Shown here: in pieces, positions 7,839-17,553 of the stretch
Position numbering within the stretch: the first letter of the stretch is position 1
Layout of the letters: every line of letters starts with the position of its first letter
NCBI GenBank assembly: GCA_045536025.1
Contig: JAZSMT010000014.1
Location: forward strand, 1 to 36,369
DNA from: HGM11412 sp045536025
Lineage (GTDB): Bacteria; Bacillota; Clostridia; Christensenellales; Borkfalkiaceae
Direction of reading: 5' to 3'
Length of the DNA: 36,369 bases
Position numbers and translations under genes: made by a program
The notes under the pieces: generated by a model
What the model was told of the DNA's origin: nothing
Databases searched by the model: none
What the model saw: only the letters and a program-made list of their open reading frames with translations

Positions 7839-8153
7839 ATGAAATCTTTAACTATTTCTTTACTAAACCAAAAAGAGGGCGTATACTATTGCCAAGAGGG
7901 CGACACTTTAGAAAGTATTGCAAACGCCTTTTCAACCTCGAAAGAGATTATCGCTAAGGATAATTTTATATCGGGCGAGGTTAAAAGGGGTGACGTAATT
8001 TATATAAGGCGGTATAAAAAAGTGTATACCGTAAAGGTGGGCGACACACCTGAAAGAGTTGCCGAAATTTTAGGCGTTTCGGTTGACGAAATGTTTAGAA
8101 TAAATAGGATAAACTATGTTTATCCATTTATGCAAGTGGTAGGTTATGATTGA
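7839..8153 (+). CDS. Small protein with two LysM domains
   Basis: The 104 residues are almost entirely two LysM motifs: residues 14-58 (YYCQEGDTLESIANAF...GDVIYIRR) and 60-103 (VYTVKVGDTPERVAEILGVSVDEMF...). LysM binds peptidoglycan or chitin-like glycans. There is no signal peptide, so it may act on the forespore or mother-cell side, like spore-coat LysM proteins, or be released otherwise. Its stop codon overlaps the comF start by eight bases. No Shine-Dalgarno site precedes the ATG. Confidence 0.8.
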   Translation: MKSLTISLLNQKEGVYYCQEGDTLESIANAFSTSKEIIAKDNFISGEVKRGDVIYIRRYKKVYTVKVGDTPERVAEILGVSVDEMFRINRINYVYPFMQVVGYD

Positions 8154-8874
8154 TTTTATTAAAAATATTTTTAAACGCTCATTGTTTCACGATAGATGGA
8201 CGTGTAACGTCTGCGGTAAAGAAATTTTCGAGGGATATTTTTGTAGCGACTGTCAAAAGGGCATAACTAAAATTGCTGAGAATAAGTGCTTACATTGTGG
8301 GCGCGCTACCAAGTATTCCGTAAAATATTGCGATTCGTGCGTTGAGAAAAATATTAATTTCGACAGGGCTTTAAGCGTATTTGACTATAAGCCACCGATA
8401 AGCTTTTTAATACAAAATTTTAAATATCAAAACAAAAAATATCACGCTAAATATTTTGCTGAGGAGCTTTATTCACTTTTTAATAGCGAAGGATTAATGG
8501 TGGACGTAGTTACTTTCGTTCCCATGCACGAAGATAGGCTTGATGAGCGTGGATACAATCACGCCGAGCTTTTAGCTCGTGAATTTAGTTTGCTTTCAAA
8601 AATTGAATTAAAATCGCTTATTGAAAAGGTAAAGGAAACTGAAAGGCAAGCAACCCTTTCGCTTAAAGAAAGGCTTAAAAACTTAACGTCTTCCTTTAAA
8701 GTTTTAAAAGAACAAGTGAACGGTAAGCGCATTTTAGTTATAGACGACGTTTTAACTACCGGCGCAACGGCGGACGTTATTTCAAAAGCCTTGAAAAGCG
8801 CAGGAGCTAAAGAGGTTATCGTTTTAACCGTTGCAAGCGTTTCTCGGCTTGAAAATAACGAAAAATTAGACTGA
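8146..8874 (+). CDS. comF: ComF-family phosphoribosyltransferase-like protein
   Basis: This is a 242-residue ComFC-type protein. The N-terminus holds a double zinc ribbon with eight cysteines (CNVCG...CSDCQ, CLHCG...CDSCV, residues 20-66). The C-terminal half is a type I phosphoribosyltransferase fold with the PRPP loop VIDDVLTTGATADV around residues 200-213. ComFC homologues act in DNA uptake during natural transformation, but many lineages that are not known to be competent also carry them. It overlaps the LysM gene and is followed by a terminator. The stop codon is TGA. Confidence 0.9.
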   Translation: MIDFIKNIFKRSLFHDRWTCNVCGKEIFEGYFCSDCQKGITKIAENKCLHCGRATKYSVKYCDSCVEKNINFDRALSVFDYKPPISFLIQNFKYQNKKYHAKYFAEELYSLFNSEGLMVDVVTFVPMHEDRLDERGYNHAELLAREFSLLSKIELKSLIEKVKETERQATLSLKERLKNLTSSFKVLKEQVNGKRILVIDDVLTTGATADVISKALKSAGAKEVIVLTVASVSRLENNEKLD

Positions 8875-8892
8875 AATATAAAAATTTTATCG

Positions 8893-8931
8893 AAAAAACC
8901 GTTTTTTTTGCAAAAGCGGTTTATTTTTTTT
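8893..8931 (+). terminator. Terminator after comF
   Basis: AAAACCG (8895-8901) pairs with CGGTTT (8917-8922), followed by ATTTTTTTT. Confidence 0.75.
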
Positions 8932-9006
8932 AGGTTAAATTGTTTACTTAACGGCTAAAATATAGTAAAATATGTTAGATTATACATTAATACACGGAGA
9001 TTTTGT

Positions 9007-11697
9007 ATGGGACTTATAAGATACATCTTAAATCACGATACCAGAGTGGGGCTTAAAAATATCGGTAAAATTGCCGATAAGATTTTAGAGCTTTCTCCTA
9101 AATACGAAGCGATGAGTGAAGAAGAACTTAAATCGCAAACCAATATACTTAAAGGGCGTTTAAGTAACGGCGAAACGCTTGATAAAATACTTCCGGACGC
9201 CTTTGCAACGGTAAGAGAGGCAAGCTATCGCGTACTTAATATGCGCCACTATAAAGTTCAGCTTATGGGCGGTATTTGCGTTCACGAGGGGCGCGTTGCC
9301 GAGCTTAAAACGGGTGAGGGTAAAACGCTTATGGCAACCTTACCTGCATATCTTAACGCATTGACGGGAAAGGGCGTTCACGTAGTAACGGTAAACGACT
9401 ATCTTGCATCGCGTGACGCTGAGTGGATGGGAAAGGTTTACAAGTATTTAGGTCTTACCGTTGGCGTTAACGTTCACGATTTAACTGACGATCAAAAGCG
9501 CGAGGCATACGCTTGCGATATAACCTACGGCACTAACAACGAGTTTGGTTTCGACTATTTAAGAGACAACTTGAAAGTTAACCTCAAAGATATGGTTCAA
9601 AGGGGATTAGAGTTTGCCATCGTCGACGAGGTTGACTCAATACTTATCGACGAGGCTCGTACACCCCTTATTATTTCAGGTAGAGGCGGAAAGTGATCTG
9701 AGCTATACGTCAAGGCAAATCGATTTGTAAAAACTCTTATCGCAGAGGAAGATTACACGGTTGATATAAAAGATAAGTCCGTTCAACTCACCGAGTCTGG
9801 CGCTGTTAAGGCGGAGAGATTTTTCGGTATAGAAAGTTTTTCGGATATTGAAAACGCCGACCTTTCTCACCACATACAGCAAGCCCTTAAGGCTCATCAC
9901 ATCTTCAAAAGGGATAACGACTACGTAGTTGAGGGTGGCGAGATTTTAATAGTAGACGAGTTTACCGGTCGTGTAATGATAGGTAGAAGGTATTCAGACG
10001 GGCTTCACCAAGCAATCGAGGCAAAGGAAAACGTTCCCGTTAGAAACGAGAATAAAACTCACGCAACTATTACCTTCCAAAACTACTTTAGGCTTTATAA
10101 CAAGCTTTCGGGTATGACGGGTACGGCAAAAACCGAGGAAGAGGAATTTAGAACCATTTACGGGCTTGACGTTTTAGAAATTCCCACCAACCGTCCGCTT
10201 ATAAGAAAAGACGAGCCTGACGTTATTTACTCTACCGAAAAGGGTAAAATGCGCGCTCTTATCCGCGATATTATCGAAACGCACGAAAAAGGTCAACCCG
10301 TGCTAGTTGGTACGATTACGGTTGAAAAATCGGAAGAAATTTCAAAGCACCTTATCAAAAATAGGGTAAAACACAACATACTTAACGCTAAAAACCACCA
10401 AAAAGAGGCTCAAATTATCGCTCAGGCAGGTAAAAAGGGCGCAGTTACTATTGCCACCAACATGGCAGGTCGTGGTACGGATATACTTCTTGGTGGTAAC
10501 CCCGAATACCTTGCCAAGCAAGACCTTAAAAATAAAGGTATCGAGCAAGACGTTATCGAGCTTGCCACCTCTTACGTTCAAAACGTTTCAGACGAGGTTT
10601 TAAAGGTTAGAGAAGAATACCGTGAAATACTTGAAAAACACACCCTTCAAACGGAGGAAGAAAAGCGCGAGGTATCGGCTCTCGGCGGTCTTAGAATTAT
10701 AGGTACGGAGAGGCACGAGTCCCGCCGTATTGATAACCAGCTTAGAGGTCGTGCAGGTCGTCAAGGCGACCCCGGCTCGTCGTTATTTTACATTTCACTT
10801 GAGGACGATTTGGCAAAGCGCTTCGGCGGTGATAGATTAATGGGTATCTACAACGCCTTTAAGGTTGACGAGGATACGCCTATGCAGGCTAAAATTCTTG
10901 CCCGCCAGATAGAAAACGCTCAGCGTATGATAGAGGGTAAAAACTTCGGTATTCGCCGTCAAATTATCGAGTACGACGACGTTATGAATACTCAGCGTAA
11001 AGTAATTTACGAGGAAAGAAATACCGTATTAAAGGGCGAAAACACTCACGAAAAGATACTCAATTTAATTCCAGATATCGTATCGGATATTATTTCAAGA
11101 ACGGTAAATATTGGGCAAGAGCCTTCAAAGTGGGATAGAGAAAAGCTTAACAAAGCACTTGAGGAAAGAGTTCTTCCCGACGGCACCGATTATCTTACCG
11201 AATCTCGCCTTGAAAAATGGGATTATTCCGAAATACTTCAAAGAGTAACCAAAAAGGTTATCGAGTGCTACGAAGAAAAAATAGCAAGATACAAAGAAAT
11301 CGGCATCGATTTTAACGAAGTTGAAAGGGTTGTTCTTCTTAAGAACGTAGACACTAAGTGGATTGACCATATCGACGCTATGGACACCTTAAAGCGCGGT
11401 ATATCTCTTCGCGGTTACGCGCGTGAAAATCCTATCAACGCGTATAAGCGCGAGGGGCTTGATATGTTCGAGGCTATGATTGAAAGTATTCAGGTTGACA
11501 CTATTACCGTTTTACTTAAATCAGAGGTGAGAAAAACGCCTACTAGGCAAGAGCAAAAAAAGGAGCTTCAAGAGGGTGGCGGTAGTTCGGAGAACAAGCC
11601 CTCGGGAACTATCGTTAAGGGTAAAAAGGTTGGAAGAAACGACCCCTGCCCCTGCGGTAGCGGTAAAAAATACAAAAACTGTTGCGGTCAAAATTAA
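9007..11697 (+). pseudogene. secA: secA, preprotein translocase ATPase, interrupted by a single in-frame UGA
   Basis: SecA is the ATP-driven motor that pushes proteins through SecYEG, and it is normally essential. The first 229 codons (9007-9693) encode the start of NBD1 with Walker A GEGKT (residues 103-107) and DEVDSILIDEART. Codon 230 is TGA. The same frame then stays open to 11697, without any shift, through the PPXD, the rest of NBD1, NBD2 (HESRRIDNQLRGRAGRQGDPG), the helical regions and the C-terminal SEC-C zinc motif CPCGSGKKYKNCC. Combined length would be 896 residues, normal for the family. The residues around the stop (GRGGK-*-SELYVKAN) align with GQAAKSTKLYVQAN as I recall it from Bacillus SecA, suggesting TCA (Ser) became TGA. 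The first in-frame ATG after the stop is at 9976 and has no ribosome site. First gene of a five-gene operon. Confidence 0.9.
9694..9696 (+). other. Premature UGA codon within secA
   Basis: TGA in frame at codon 230, followed by TCT. It is one base from TCA. No clear SECIS-like hairpin follows, and the +1 context is not CUA, the best known readthrough context. Other genes here (folT, lysM gene, comF, minD, the 21843 gene, spoVT and the 31478 flippase) end in TGA, so the code is standard. Confidence 0.95.
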
Positions 11698-11703
11698 AGC
11701 TTT

Positions 11704-12516
11704 ATGAACTACAAAATGATAATTTCTGACTACGACGGAACTACCGCAATCGGCAATAAAATCCCTAAAGAAGTAGTAGGCGCAATAAAGGCGTTTAGAA
11801 ACGCGGGTGGCAAATTCGTGTTTTGTACGGGAAGAGCCGAGGCGTCTATACTATCCGTTATGAAAGAAAACGGCGTTGAGGCGGACGCGGTTATATCTTA
11901 TCAAGGCTCGAAAGTTAACGTTAACGGAGACGTTATTTTAAGTGGTGGTATAGACAAGCAGACCGTGCTTGATTTAATCGACGATTTTCGTAAGTTTAAT
12001 AAAGGCGTAGTTCTATTTTTAAACGACGAGATTTTTTACGAGGGTAGTGACGGCGTTGAAAGATACGTTGAGTTTTACAGACCTTTTGTAAATTGCGGTA
12101 AGATGGGCGATTTAAAAAAATTCGTACAAGGTAGCGATTTAGTTTATCAAAAGCTAATAATTACGAAAACGCCCGAAGAGGACGTCAGCGCCATAGAAAG
12201 CTATATAGACGAAAAATATAACGGAAAAATCTTGGTAAACAGCGGTGGCGTTAGGCTTTTAGAGTGCGTTTCAACCAAGTTTTCAAAATACGTAGCGAGT
12301 AAGCTAGTTGCCGAGCATTTTAATATTAGCGAAAGCGAGGTAATTACGGTAGGCGACAGCACTAACGACTTAACCTTGCTTGAATACGGTTTTGGCGTAG
12401 CCGTTGAAAACGCTCACGAAACTCTTAAAGAGTCGGCTGACTTTATTGCACCGCACGTCGACAAATTCCCTCTTAAATTTATCGTAGATAAAGTTTTAAG
12501 CGGTAATAATTTTTAA
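11704..12516 (+). CDS. Cof-type HAD-superfamily phosphatase
   Basis: This 270-residue protein is a class IIB (Cof-like) HAD hydrolase. Motif I is ISDYDGTT (nucleophile Asp9 in DYDGT), motif II lies near FVFCTGR, a lysine falls in the third motif region, and motif IV is GDSTNDLTLLEYGFGVAVENA. Such enzymes dephosphorylate sugar phosphates, flavin or pyridoxal phosphates, and the substrate cannot be told from sequence. It begins six bases after the secA stop, without a clear Shine-Dalgarno site, which suggests dependence on the upstream gene's translation. This makes the secA nonsense codon more puzzling. Confidence 0.88.
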   Translation: MNYKMIISDYDGTTAIGNKIPKEVVGAIKAFRNAGGKFVFCTGRAEASILSVMKENGVEADAVISYQGSKVNVNGDVILSGGIDKQTVLDLIDDFRKFNKGVVLFLNDEIFYEGSDGVERYVEFYRPFVNCGKMGDLKKFVQGSDLVYQKLIITKTPEEDVSAIESYIDEKYNGKILVNSGGVRLLECVSTKFSKYVASKLVAEHFNISESEVITVGDSTNDLTLLEYGFGVAVENAHETLKESADFIAPHVDKFPLKFIVDKVLSGNNF

Positions 12517-12536
12517 CAACTAAACGTAGGATTTTT

Positions 12537-13634
12537 ATGATAAGAACTGATTTATATTGGCAAAAAATAGAAGACCTTAAGCAAACGCTTAAGGAGGCTG
12601 GATATTCCTTAGATATCGACACTGCAAGAAAAGATTTAAACGATATCGAAAAAGAGCTTGAAAAAGAAGAGGTTTACAGCGACCTTAAAAAATCGGCTGA
12701 GCTATCTAAAAAAGCTCAGGCAATAAGAAATAAAATCGAGGTGTTTGATAGGGCTGAAAAGGCTATATCCGACGCTGAAGAAATGATAGTTTTATCCGAA
12801 GAAGAAAACGACGACAGCTTTATGGCTGAGGTCGAATTAGAGCTTAAAGAGGCTGAAGAAGATATCGAAAAAATTCGTTTACAAGCACTACTTAGGGGTA
12901 AATACGACTCTTCAAGCGCAATTATGACTCTTCACGCAGGCGCAGGCGGAACGGAAGCTTGCGACTGGACGGAAATGCTTTACCGCATGTACATTATGTA
13001 TTCTGAAAAGCACGGCTATAAACTTACAGAGCTTGATAGATTAGAGGGCGATTCTGCTGGTATCAAAAGCGTAACGTTTAGAGTAGACGGCGTTAACGCC
13101 TACGGTTATTTAAAGGCGGAAAAAGGCGTTCATAGATTAGTTAGAATTTCGCCGTTTGACAGTAACGCAAGGCGTCAAACCTCCTTTTCGTCGGTTGAAG
13201 TTATGCCCGAAATTGAAGATGCAGGCGATATCGAAATTCGCCCCGAAGAAATTAAGGTAGATACCTATCGTTCGTCGGGTGCGGGTGGTCAGCACGTAAA
13301 CAAAACTGAATCGGCAATCAGAATTACTCATTTACCTACGGGTATTATCGTTGCTTGCCAAAACGAGCGTTCGCAAATACAAAACCGCGAGCAAGCTATG
13401 AAAATGCTTATGAGTAAGCTTGTTGAAAGGCGCGAGGCGGAAAAAATGGCTGAAGCGCAAGAAATTAAAGGCGAAATTAAAAAAATAGAGTGGGGCAGTC
13501 AGATACGCTCGTACGTATTCTGTCCGTACACTCTCGTTAAAGACCACAGAACGGGTGCTGAAAACAGCAACGTTTCGGCGGTTATGGACGGCGATATTGA
13601 TTTATTTATCGTTGATTATCTTAAAAAATCGTAA
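12537..13634 (+). CDS. prfB: Peptide chain release factor 2, no programmed frameshift
   Basis: This 365-residue class I release factor hydrolyses peptidyl-tRNA at UAA and UGA. The codon-recognition motif SPF is in RISPFDSNARRQTSF and the catalytic GGQ is in SSGAGGQHVNKTESA. SPF rather than PxT identifies RF2. In most bacteria prfB needs a +1 shift at CUU-UGA near codon 25; here the frame is continuous, with TTA-GAT encoding Leu25-Asp26 at that position. An AAGGAGG sequence still sits just upstream (about 12590-12596), probably a relic. The frame overlaps tsaD in TAATG. Confidence 0.95.
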   Translation: MIRTDLYWQKIEDLKQTLKEAGYSLDIDTARKDLNDIEKELEKEEVYSDLKKSAELSKKAQAIRNKIEVFDRAEKAISDAEEMIVLSEEENDDSFMAEVELELKEAEEDIEKIRLQALLRGKYDSSSAIMTLHAGAGGTEACDWTEMLYRMYIMYSEKHGYKLTELDRLEGDSAGIKSVTFRVDGVNAYGYLKAEKGVHRLVRISPFDSNARRQTSFSSVEVMPEIEDAGDIEIRPEEIKVDTYRSSGAGGQHVNKTESAIRITHLPTGIIVACQNERSQIQNREQAMKMLMSKLVERREAEKMAEAQEIKGEIKKIEWGSQIRSYVFCPYTLVKDHRTGAENSNVSAVMDGDIDLFIVDYLKKS

Positions 13635-14692
13635 TGAATTATTTTGAAAAAATTAAAACAGCGCCCTTAAAAGAGGGCGCGTTAATACTTGCAATCGAGT
13701 CGAGCTGTGACGAAACTGCGGCGTCGGTCGTTAAGGGTGGTAGAGAGATTTTATCTTCGGTAATTATGAGTTCGATGACCGAGCATATAAAGTTCGGTGG
13801 CGTAGTTCCCGAAATTGCCTCGCGCGCTCATACTACTGCAATATCTTTAACCGTTCAAAGCGCGGTTGAGGAGGCTGGCGTTTCGTTAAATGATATCGAT
13901 GCGATTGCCGTAACCTACGGCTCGGGGCTAATAGGCGCGCTTCTCGTAGGCGTTTCTTATGCAAAGGCACTTGCCTTTTCGCTTGAAATTCCCCTTATTC
14001 CAGTAAGCCACATAAGAGGGCACGTTTCGGCAGGGTATTTAGCAGATAAGGAATTAAAACCACCCTTTATTGCGCTACTTGCAAGCGGTGGGCATACCGC
14101 GATTATCGAGGTTAAGGACTATTATACCTATAACGTTTTAGGCGGAACGCTTGACGATGCGGTAGGCGAGGCTTTTGACAAGGTTGCAAGGGTTTTAGGT
14201 TTATCGTATCCAGGTGGACCTAATATTGAAAGGCTTGCAAAGGAAGGCTCTAACACGGTAGAGCTTCCCGTTATGCTCAAAGGCAAAAAGGGCTACGATT
14301 TTTCGTACAGTGGGCTTAAAACCGCAGTAATTAACTACGTACATAACAAAGAGCAAAAGGGCGAAAGTTATAACAAGGCGGACGTTGCTTGTTCCTTTCA
14401 ATGCTCGGCAGTAGGCGAGCTAGTTAAAAAATCTATCAAAGCCGTTAAGGAAAAGGGGTATAAAGTGTTGTCGGTAGGCGGTGGCGTTGCCGCTAACGGA
14501 TATCTTCGTAAAAGCCTTGAAAAGGCTTGCAAAAAAGAAAAAATTAAGCTCGTACTTCCTGAGAAAAAGCTTTGCACCGACAACGCGTGTATGATAGGTG
14601 CGGAGGGGTATCTTCAATATCAAAAAGGAAATTTTGCCGACCTTTCTTTAAACGCAAAGGCGTACGTAGGGCTTGGAGATAAAGATGAATAA
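13634..14692 (+). CDS. tsaD: tRNA N6-adenosine threonylcarbamoyltransferase TsaD
   Basis: This 352-residue protein of the Kae1/TsaD family transfers the threonylcarbamoyl group to A37 of ANN-decoding tRNAs, together with TsaB and TsaE. Visible hallmarks are ALILAIESSCDETAASVVK at the N-terminus, the metal-binding HIRGH motif (HxxxH) in PVSHIRGHVSAGY, ASGGHTAI, and the late DNACMIGAEGYLQY. The ATG shares its A with the prfB stop (TAATG), indicating translational coupling. Its last bases overlap the next gene. Confidence 0.95.
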   Translation: MNYFEKIKTAPLKEGALILAIESSCDETAASVVKGGREILSSVIMSSMTEHIKFGGVVPEIASRAHTTAISLTVQSAVEEAGVSLNDIDAIAVTYGSGLIGALLVGVSYAKALAFSLEIPLIPVSHIRGHVSAGYLADKELKPPFIALLASGGHTAIIEVKDYYTYNVLGGTLDDAVGEAFDKVARVLGLSYPGGPNIERLAKEGSNTVELPVMLKGKKGYDFSYSGLKTAVINYVHNKEQKGESYNKADVACSFQCSAVGELVKKSIKAVKEKGYKVLSVGGGVAANGYLRKSLEKACKKEKIKLVLPEKKLCTDNACMIGAEGYLQYQKGNFADLSLNAKAYVGLGDKDE

Positions 14693-15848
14693 AATATTTA
14701 AGCTTTTTATAAAAAATGCCGACGACGTTACTAACCCCGTCGTGCGCTCGGCTTACGGCAAAGTAGCAAGCGTTATAGGTATAATTTGTAACGCCTTGCT
14801 GTTCGGTATAAAAATGCTTGCAGGGCTAATATCTGGCTCTGTGGCTATTATGGCTGATGCGTTTAACAATTTAACGGACGCATCGAGCAACGTTATAAGC
14901 TTTATAGGCTTTAGGCTTTCAATGCGCCCTGCCGACGAAGAGCACCCCTACGGGCACGGTAGATACGAATATCTTGCCACCTTTATCGTTTGCATTATTA
15001 TACTACTCATCGGCTTTGAGCTTTTTAAAAGCGGTTTTGAAAAAATTATCAACCCAACGGACGTTGAGTTTTCAATACTCGCCGTCGTTATACTCGTCGT
15101 TTGTATAATTATAAAAATATTTTTAGCAATATTTAACGGTTGTGGAGCAAAAGCTATAAATTCAGATACTTTAAAGGCAACGCAAAAAGACTCACTTAAC
15201 GACGTAATTGCAACGTCTGCGGTTTTAATATCCTTATTAGTAAGCCACGTATTTAATATTTCGCTCGACGGATATATGGCGGTAGCAGTTGCAATATTTA
15301 TATTCTTAAGCGGTGTTGGGCTTATAAAAGAAACGCTTTCAAGCCTTCTTGGTAAACCGCCCGAAAAAGAAAAGGTGGAATACATAAAAAATAAGCTTTT
15401 AAGCTACGACGGCGTCTTAGGTATTCACGACCTTATCGTGCACGACTATGGTGTGGGCAGGCAATTTGCTAGCGTTCATTTAGAAATGGCGGCAGAAGCG
15501 GACGTTATCGAAAGCCACGAACAAATAGATAAAATTGAAAAGGCGTTTAAAGACGATGACGGTGTCGAGGTAGTTATTCACTACGATCCCGTATCAACCA
15601 CCAACCCCTTAGCCGTTGAAATGCGAGAGTTTTTGCATGAAAACGTAAAAACCATTTGCGATAGTTTGTCCGTTCACGACGTGAGAATCGTAGAGGGTAA
15701 AGTTCGCAACATCGTTATATTCGACTGCGTACTTCCATACGGGGAAAATTTAACCGAAAAAGAACTCAAGTCAAAACTTGACGAACTTGTAAAATCAAAA
15801 TACCCCTCTTTCGATACGGTAGTTACTGTAGATAGAAGTTTTGTATAA
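14685..15848 (+). CDS. Cation diffusion facilitator (CDF) metal transporter
   Basis: This protein has 387 residues and six transmembrane helices, followed by a cytoplasmic ferredoxin-like domain. The metal-site motifs are ADAFNNLTD in TM2 and DSLNDVIATS in TM5, and HPYGHGRYEYLAT follows TM2, as in Zn/Mn/Fe-exporting CDF proteins. The C-terminal domain carries a further carboxy extension past about residue 300. Which metal it exports is not decidable here. The ATG at 14685 has GGAG upstream and overlaps the tsaD stop by eight bases. An in-frame TTG at 14673 is less likely. Confidence 0.9.
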   Translation: MNKIFKLFIKNADDVTNPVVRSAYGKVASVIGIICNALLFGIKMLAGLISGSVAIMADAFNNLTDASSNVISFIGFRLSMRPADEEHPYGHGRYEYLATFIVCIIILLIGFELFKSGFEKIINPTDVEFSILAVVILVVCIIIKIFLAIFNGCGAKAINSDTLKATQKDSLNDVIATSAVLISLLVSHVFNISLDGYMAVAVAIFIFLSGVGLIKETLSSLLGKPPEKEKVEYIKNKLLSYDGVLGIHDLIVHDYGVGRQFASVHLEMAAEADVIESHEQIDKIEKAFKDDDGVEVVIHYDPVSTTNPLAVEMREFLHENVKTICDSLSVHDVRIVEGKVRNIVIFDCVLPYGENLTEKELKSKLDELVKSKYPSFDTVVTVDRSFV

Positions 15849-15923
15849 AAAATTAATATTATTCACAAAAGTTATACATTTATGCAATAATTAATGAATA
15901 TTTTTAATTTTTATAAAAAATGA

Positions 15924-15952
15924 TTGACAATATAATTTAATGGTAGTAAAAT
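15924..15952 (+). promoter_or_regulatory. Promoter of the amino-acid ABC transporter operon
   Basis: TTGACA (15924-15929), 17 bases, TAAAAT (15947-15952). Near-consensus sigma-A promoter about 30 bases before the lipoprotein start. Confidence 0.8.
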
Positions 15953-15987
15953 CTAAACAAATAAAATTTATATATAAGGAGAAACTT

Positions 15988-16833
15988 ATGAAAAAATTTT
16001 TAAAAGCAATAATTGCAGGTGTTTTAGCAGCTCTTTGCCTTTGCGCTTTCACGGCTTGTGATGAAAATAATGGCGATCAAAGCGGAGCACCAAAGTTATA
16101 CGTTTATACAAACGCAGGCTTCCCACCGTACGAATATGTTGATTCTAATGGTAAAGTTGTAGGCGTTGACATTGAAATTATGAAAGAAATCGGCAACGTT
16201 TTAGGTTACGAGGTTGTTATTAACGATATAGAATTTAACCAAATTCTTGATGAAGTATCTAAAAACGCAAATGCTGTTGGCGCTGCTGGTATGACTAAGA
16301 AAGCTGAGCGTGACGCTATATGTACCGCATCTATTTCTTATACTACCTCTGTTCAATACGTAATTGCACCTAAGGATTCGCTTGATGCTTATGTTGTAGA
16401 TGGGAAAGTTCCTGTTTCTGCACTTGAAAACCTTGCAAAGAAGTCTATCGGTGTTCAAGCGGGTACAACTGGTAATTTCCTTATTGGCGATTCTATTTCT
16501 GGTTGGGAAGAAGATGGCGTACACGTTGCTGGTGACCTTGAAGGTAAGGGTATTCAAATGCAAGAATATACCAACGCTATCGTTGCAAGCAACGATATAG
16601 GTTCTGCTATCGGCGCTGTTGTTATTGATAAGCTTCCTGCTGAATCAATTACTGCTGCTAACGCTACCACTCTTGAATGTTATCAATTAGATGCTGAACC
16701 AGAATCATATGTTCTTTATTTCAATAAGAGCGCAACTGAACTTATTGCGAAAGTAAATAAAGTACTTCAAGCGATGATTGATAATGGAGTTATCAACTAT
16801 TATACGCTTAAACACAGTGGCAACTTAGCATAA
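15988..16833 (+). CDS. Polar amino-acid ABC transporter substrate-binding lipoprotein
   Basis: This 281-residue protein has a lipoprotein signal peptide: KK, a hydrophobic core, then the lipobox FTAC with Cys near residue 23. The body is a family 3 solute-binding protein (SBP_bac_3), with YVYTNAGFPPYEYVDSNGKVVGVDIEIMKEIGNVLG as the ligand-binding N-terminal lobe and SIGVQAGTTGNFLI at the hinge region. It should capture a polar amino acid outside the membrane for the permease encoded next. The ATG at 15988 follows AAGGAG. The in-frame ATG 48 bases upstream would lie over the promoter's -10 region and is rejected. Confidence 0.92.
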   Translation: MKKFLKAIIAGVLAALCLCAFTACDENNGDQSGAPKLYVYTNAGFPPYEYVDSNGKVVGVDIEIMKEIGNVLGYEVVINDIEFNQILDEVSKNANAVGAAGMTKKAERDAICTASISYTTSVQYVIAPKDSLDAYVVDGKVPVSALENLAKKSIGVQAGTTGNFLIGDSISGWEEDGVHVAGDLEGKGIQMQEYTNAIVASNDIGSAIGAVVIDKLPAESITAANATTLECYQLDAEPESYVLYFNKSATELIAKVNKVLQAMIDNGVINYYTLKHSGNLA

Positions 16834-16845
16834 TAGGTATATAAA

Positions 16846-17553
16846 ATGACTTTTCAACAACAAATTAAATACATTTTAGAAATCCGTGGTCGTCTTTTTG
16901 ATGGCCTCGGAATTTCTCTAATTATAGCATTTTCTGCAATAGTTATAGGTTTTGTAATAGGCGTAGTGCTTGCTATGTTTAAAATTGCGCCTAAAACCAA
17001 CTGGCTTATTAGAGTTTTAGATAAATTTGCAGACATATATATAACCGTTATTCGTGGAACGCCAATGCTAGTTCAATTACTTATTATGTATGGCGTTATA
17101 CTCGTTTCGTTTAAGTATCAAGAAACTAACTTGATTGTACCGATTATATCTTTTGGTATAAATTCAGGTGCCTATATGGCTGAAATTATACGAAGCGGTA
17201 TCAATTCGATTGATAAAGGGCAAATGGAAGCTGGTAGAAGTTTAGGCCTTAATTGGAGATCTACTATGTTTAGCGTAGTTATACCACAAGCGATTAAGGT
17301 CGTTATTCCTACTATTTTTAATGAAATTATTATTCTTGTTAAAGAAACGTCAATCGTATGTTACATTTTAGTAAGAGTAAATGGTAAACAAGCATGGGAC
17401 TTACTTGGTATTGCAGAAAAGTTAGGTCTTGCAGTTCCAGGCGCTTATATGGCGTTAATATTTACGGTTGCTTTAATGTATTTAGTAATCGTATTACTTT
17501 TAACGTTTATTCAAAAGTTAATAGAAAGGGGGCTCGCTAAAAATGAAAGATAA
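16846..17553 (+). CDS. Polar amino-acid ABC transporter permease
   Basis: This 235-residue HisM/GlnP-type permease has about five transmembrane helices. The EAA loop that contacts the ATPase is visible as MEAGRSLGLNWRSTMFSVVIPQAIK. The conserved VIRGTPMLVQLL segment near residues 66-77 is typical of polar amino-acid permeases. It starts 12 bases after the binding-protein stop and overlaps the ATPase gene by 11 bases. As a single permease gene it would form a homodimer. Confidence 0.92.
   Translation: MTFQQQIKYILEIRGRLFDGLGISLIIAFSAIVIGFVIGVVLAMFKIAPKTNWLIRVLDKFADIYITVIRGTPMLVQLLIMYGVILVSFKYQETNLIVPIISFGINSGAYMAEIIRSGINSIDKGQMEAGRSLGLNWRSTMFSVVIPQAIKVVIPTIFNEIIILVKETSIVCYILVRVNGKQAWDLLGIAEKLGLAVPGAYMALIFTVALMYLVIVLLLTFIQKLIERGLAKNER

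Noticed and set aside
9694..9696. Recoding of UGA as an amino acid (Gly/Trp code or selenocysteine)
   Set aside because: UGA terminates at least seven other genes in the window, Trp is encoded by TGG, and no convincing SECIS hairpin follows this codon.
15940..15987. Earlier ATG for the substrate-binding lipoprotein
   Set aside because: It overlaps the promoter region (-10 at 15947-15952) and spoils the lipoprotein signal peptide; the ATG at 15988 has AAGGAG.
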